Part shown: positions 62,794-64,000 of the stretch, piece after piece
Layout: every line of letters starts with the position of its first letter
How positions within the stretch are numbered: position 1 is the first letter of the stretch
Assembly (NCBI GenBank): GCA_028716365.1
Contig: JAQUPZ010000008.1
Coordinates: 1 to 64,000 of the forward strand
Reading direction: 5' to 3'
DNA length: 64,000 bases
Origin: Kiritimatiellia bacterium
GTDB lineage: Bacteria; Verrucomicrobiota; Kiritimatiellia; UBA8416; YA12-FULL-48-11
The notes under the pieces: model-generated
Told to the model about the DNA's origin: nothing
Seen by the model: only the letters and a program-made list of their open reading frames with translations
Database searches by the model: none
Made by a program: the position numbers and the translations under genes

Positions 62794-64000
62794 ATGTTAA
62801 AAGAACAGATAAAGAACTTCGCTTACGAGATAGGAGCTGACCTGATTGGTTTTGGGAATGTAGAGCGTTCCATAAACGCACCCCTGATGATGAGTCCACG
62901 CGGTCTTTTCCCTAAATGCCGTACGATTATCGTTATGGCAATACATCACCCGGACGCCTGTATCGAACTTGGCGGCGAAAAACATCCACAGGACATAGGT
63001 CCATATTCCATTCAGTATCTGATGAATGCCCGGTTGGACGAACTCTCGTATAGGATGGCTGTTTATCTGGAAAAAACGGGATTCAATGCCTTGCCAATCG
63101 CGGCAAGCAATATATGGCGGTACAATCAATACAAGGATTTGAAGGCAATTTTTGCACCGGATATAAGTCATATATACATGGCCATCGTGACTGGTCTGGC
63201 CGACATCGGTTTTAACGGTCTTGCACTTACACCGGAATACGGGGCCCGCAACAGATTCGTAACTGTACTCACAGATGCCGTGATTGAACCGGACCCGTTA
63301 ATTATGCCTGGTTCCATCTGCGACAAGTGCATGTTGTGTAGAAAGAACTGTCCGACAAAAGCGCTGGTGAAAGAAATCCAAGGCGAAAACGTCCTGAAGA
63401 TTGAAAATTATGAGTACAAATTCCCCAAGAAAAATCTGTGGCGCTGCGCCTGGGGTGAACATTTCGATCTCGACCTTGATCTTGAGATTCCCGACAAAGT
63501 TGATGAATCCGTAATCCTGGATATGGTCAAAAAACATGGCCTTCGCGGCGGTGAAATGGGCCAGTGTCTGAAATTCTGCGTGCCGAAAAAACTGAGAAGC
63601 TTCGATAAAGCCTATTCCAGGACTCCAATGCGAAAACCTTCCGTCAGCGTGGACGAAAGTCTCGAATCGAGAAAACTGACAGACAAACTTATCTCTGCCG
63701 CCTATGCAAAAGGCGCCGAGCACGTGTTCGTCCATACAGCAGAAGATCTGAAAGCGGCCGGTATTTCCATTGATTCTCAACTTCCCGGGGCCCAATCCGC
63801 CATCACGGTGATGATCAACCGCACCGCGGACAACAGTAACAAATGGCAGGAGGAATGCCGGGGTATTTTCGAATTCGGCGCACGTCAACTTGTAGATTCG
63901 GTCTGTTATGACCTTACGCGCGAGCTGGAGGATCTGGGTTTTCGATCAGTCATGAATATCGAGAAAAGCGGCTCGCACTACGCCGAGACAGGCGTCAAGA
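62794..64000 (+). CDS. QueG-like iron-sulfur reductase, partial at window end, with internal duplication
   Basis: At least 402 aa, no stop before the window end. AAGGAAA lies ahead of the ATG. Residues about 1-170 match the cobalamin-binding N-terminal part of QueG-type proteins (EIGADLIGFGNVERS, GLADIGFNGLALTPEYGARNRFVTVLTDA). A 4Fe-4S ferredoxin motif CDKCMLCRKNCP occupies 176-187. From about 295 a second segment repeats the start of the fold (AYAKGAEHVF..., GAQSAITVMINRTAD, FGARQLVDSVCYDLTRELEDLGF). QueG makes queuosine; this long, duplicated form behind an IclR regulator is more likely a catabolic or corrinoid-linked reductase. Confidence 0.82.
   Translation, partial: MLKEQIKNFAYEIGADLIGFGNVERSINAPLMMSPRGLFPKCRTIIVMAIHHPDACIELGGEKHPQDIGPYSIQYLMNARLDELSYRMAVYLEKTGFNALPIAASNIWRYNQYKDLKAIFAPDISHIYMAIVTGLADIGFNGLALTPEYGARNRFVTVLTDAVIEPDPLIMPGSICDKCMLCRKNCPTKALVKEIQGENVLKIENYEYKFPKKNLWRCAWGEHFDLDLDLEIPDKVDESVILDMVKKHGLRGGEMGQCLKFCVPKKLRSFDKAYSRTPMRKPSVSVDESLESRKLTDKLISAAYAKGAEHVFVHTAEDLKAAGISIDSQLPGAQSAITVMINRTADNSNKWQEECRGIFEFGARQLVDSVCYDLTRELEDLGFRSVMNIEKSGSHYAETGVK

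Overview
The window reads as chromosomal DNA from a PVC-superphylum bacterium, most likely Lentisphaerota or Kiritimatiellota. Planctomycetota or Verrucomicrobiota cannot be excluded by eye. The pointers are formylglycine sulfatases, Tat-exported Gfo/Idh/MocA oxidoreductases, DUF1080 proteins, PQQ-type beta-propellers (one with a methyltransferase-like insert), PocR-AraC and IclR regulators, and many secreted glycosidases. No rRNA, tRNA, CRISPR or prophage was recognised.

Layout. Positions 1-127 are the end of a perfect 16-bp tandem array. 178-3011 holds the only clearly housekeeping-like, cytosolic block (TrmL, an SDR epimerase, a HemN-like radical SAM protein). 3173-12 kb carries a giant PQQ/methyltransferase chimera, two sulfatases in tandem and a Tat-exported oxidoreductase. 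11.9-16.5 kb is a plus-strand set: an M60 metallopeptidase translationally coupled to a glycosidase-like protein, then a coiled-coil protein. 16.6-23.9 kb is a minus-strand glycan unit (GHL10, Tat protein, GH28-like, GH10) below a PocR-AraC regulator. 24-41 kb is rich in exported sugar-oxidation functions: four Gfo/Idh proteins, two tandem DUF1080 proteins, a TIM-barrel lipoprotein and a lactonase. It is interrupted by a RAYT transposase flanked by REP-like repeats. 41-51 kb holds a plus-strand trio (CxxCxxCC protein, SGNH hydrolase, glutaminase-like protein) and a minus-strand unit (SGNH, sulfatase, GH78 rhamnosidase, SGNH). 51-62 kb has two giant glycosidase-like proteins, a glutamate-racemase homologue with a signal peptide, a Tat-exported deacetylase-like protein and a decayed symporter fragment. 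62-64 kb is an IclR regulator followed by a QueG-like iron-sulfur protein that runs off the end.

Together the genes describe a secreted machine for complex, probably sulfated and acylated, polysaccharides or glycoproteins. Sulfatases and SGNH esterases would remove decorations, GH10, GH28, GH78, GH-A and GH129-like enzymes would cut the chains, and an M60 peptidase would attack glycoprotein. Exported oxidoreductases plus DUF1080, TIM-barrel and lactonase proteins could form a periplasmic keto-sugar and lactone route. No intact transporter (TonB/SusCD, ABC, MFS) lies in the 64 kb; the only transporter trace is a DAACS symporter remnant. Most enzyme families are recognisable; substrates and pathway links are inference.
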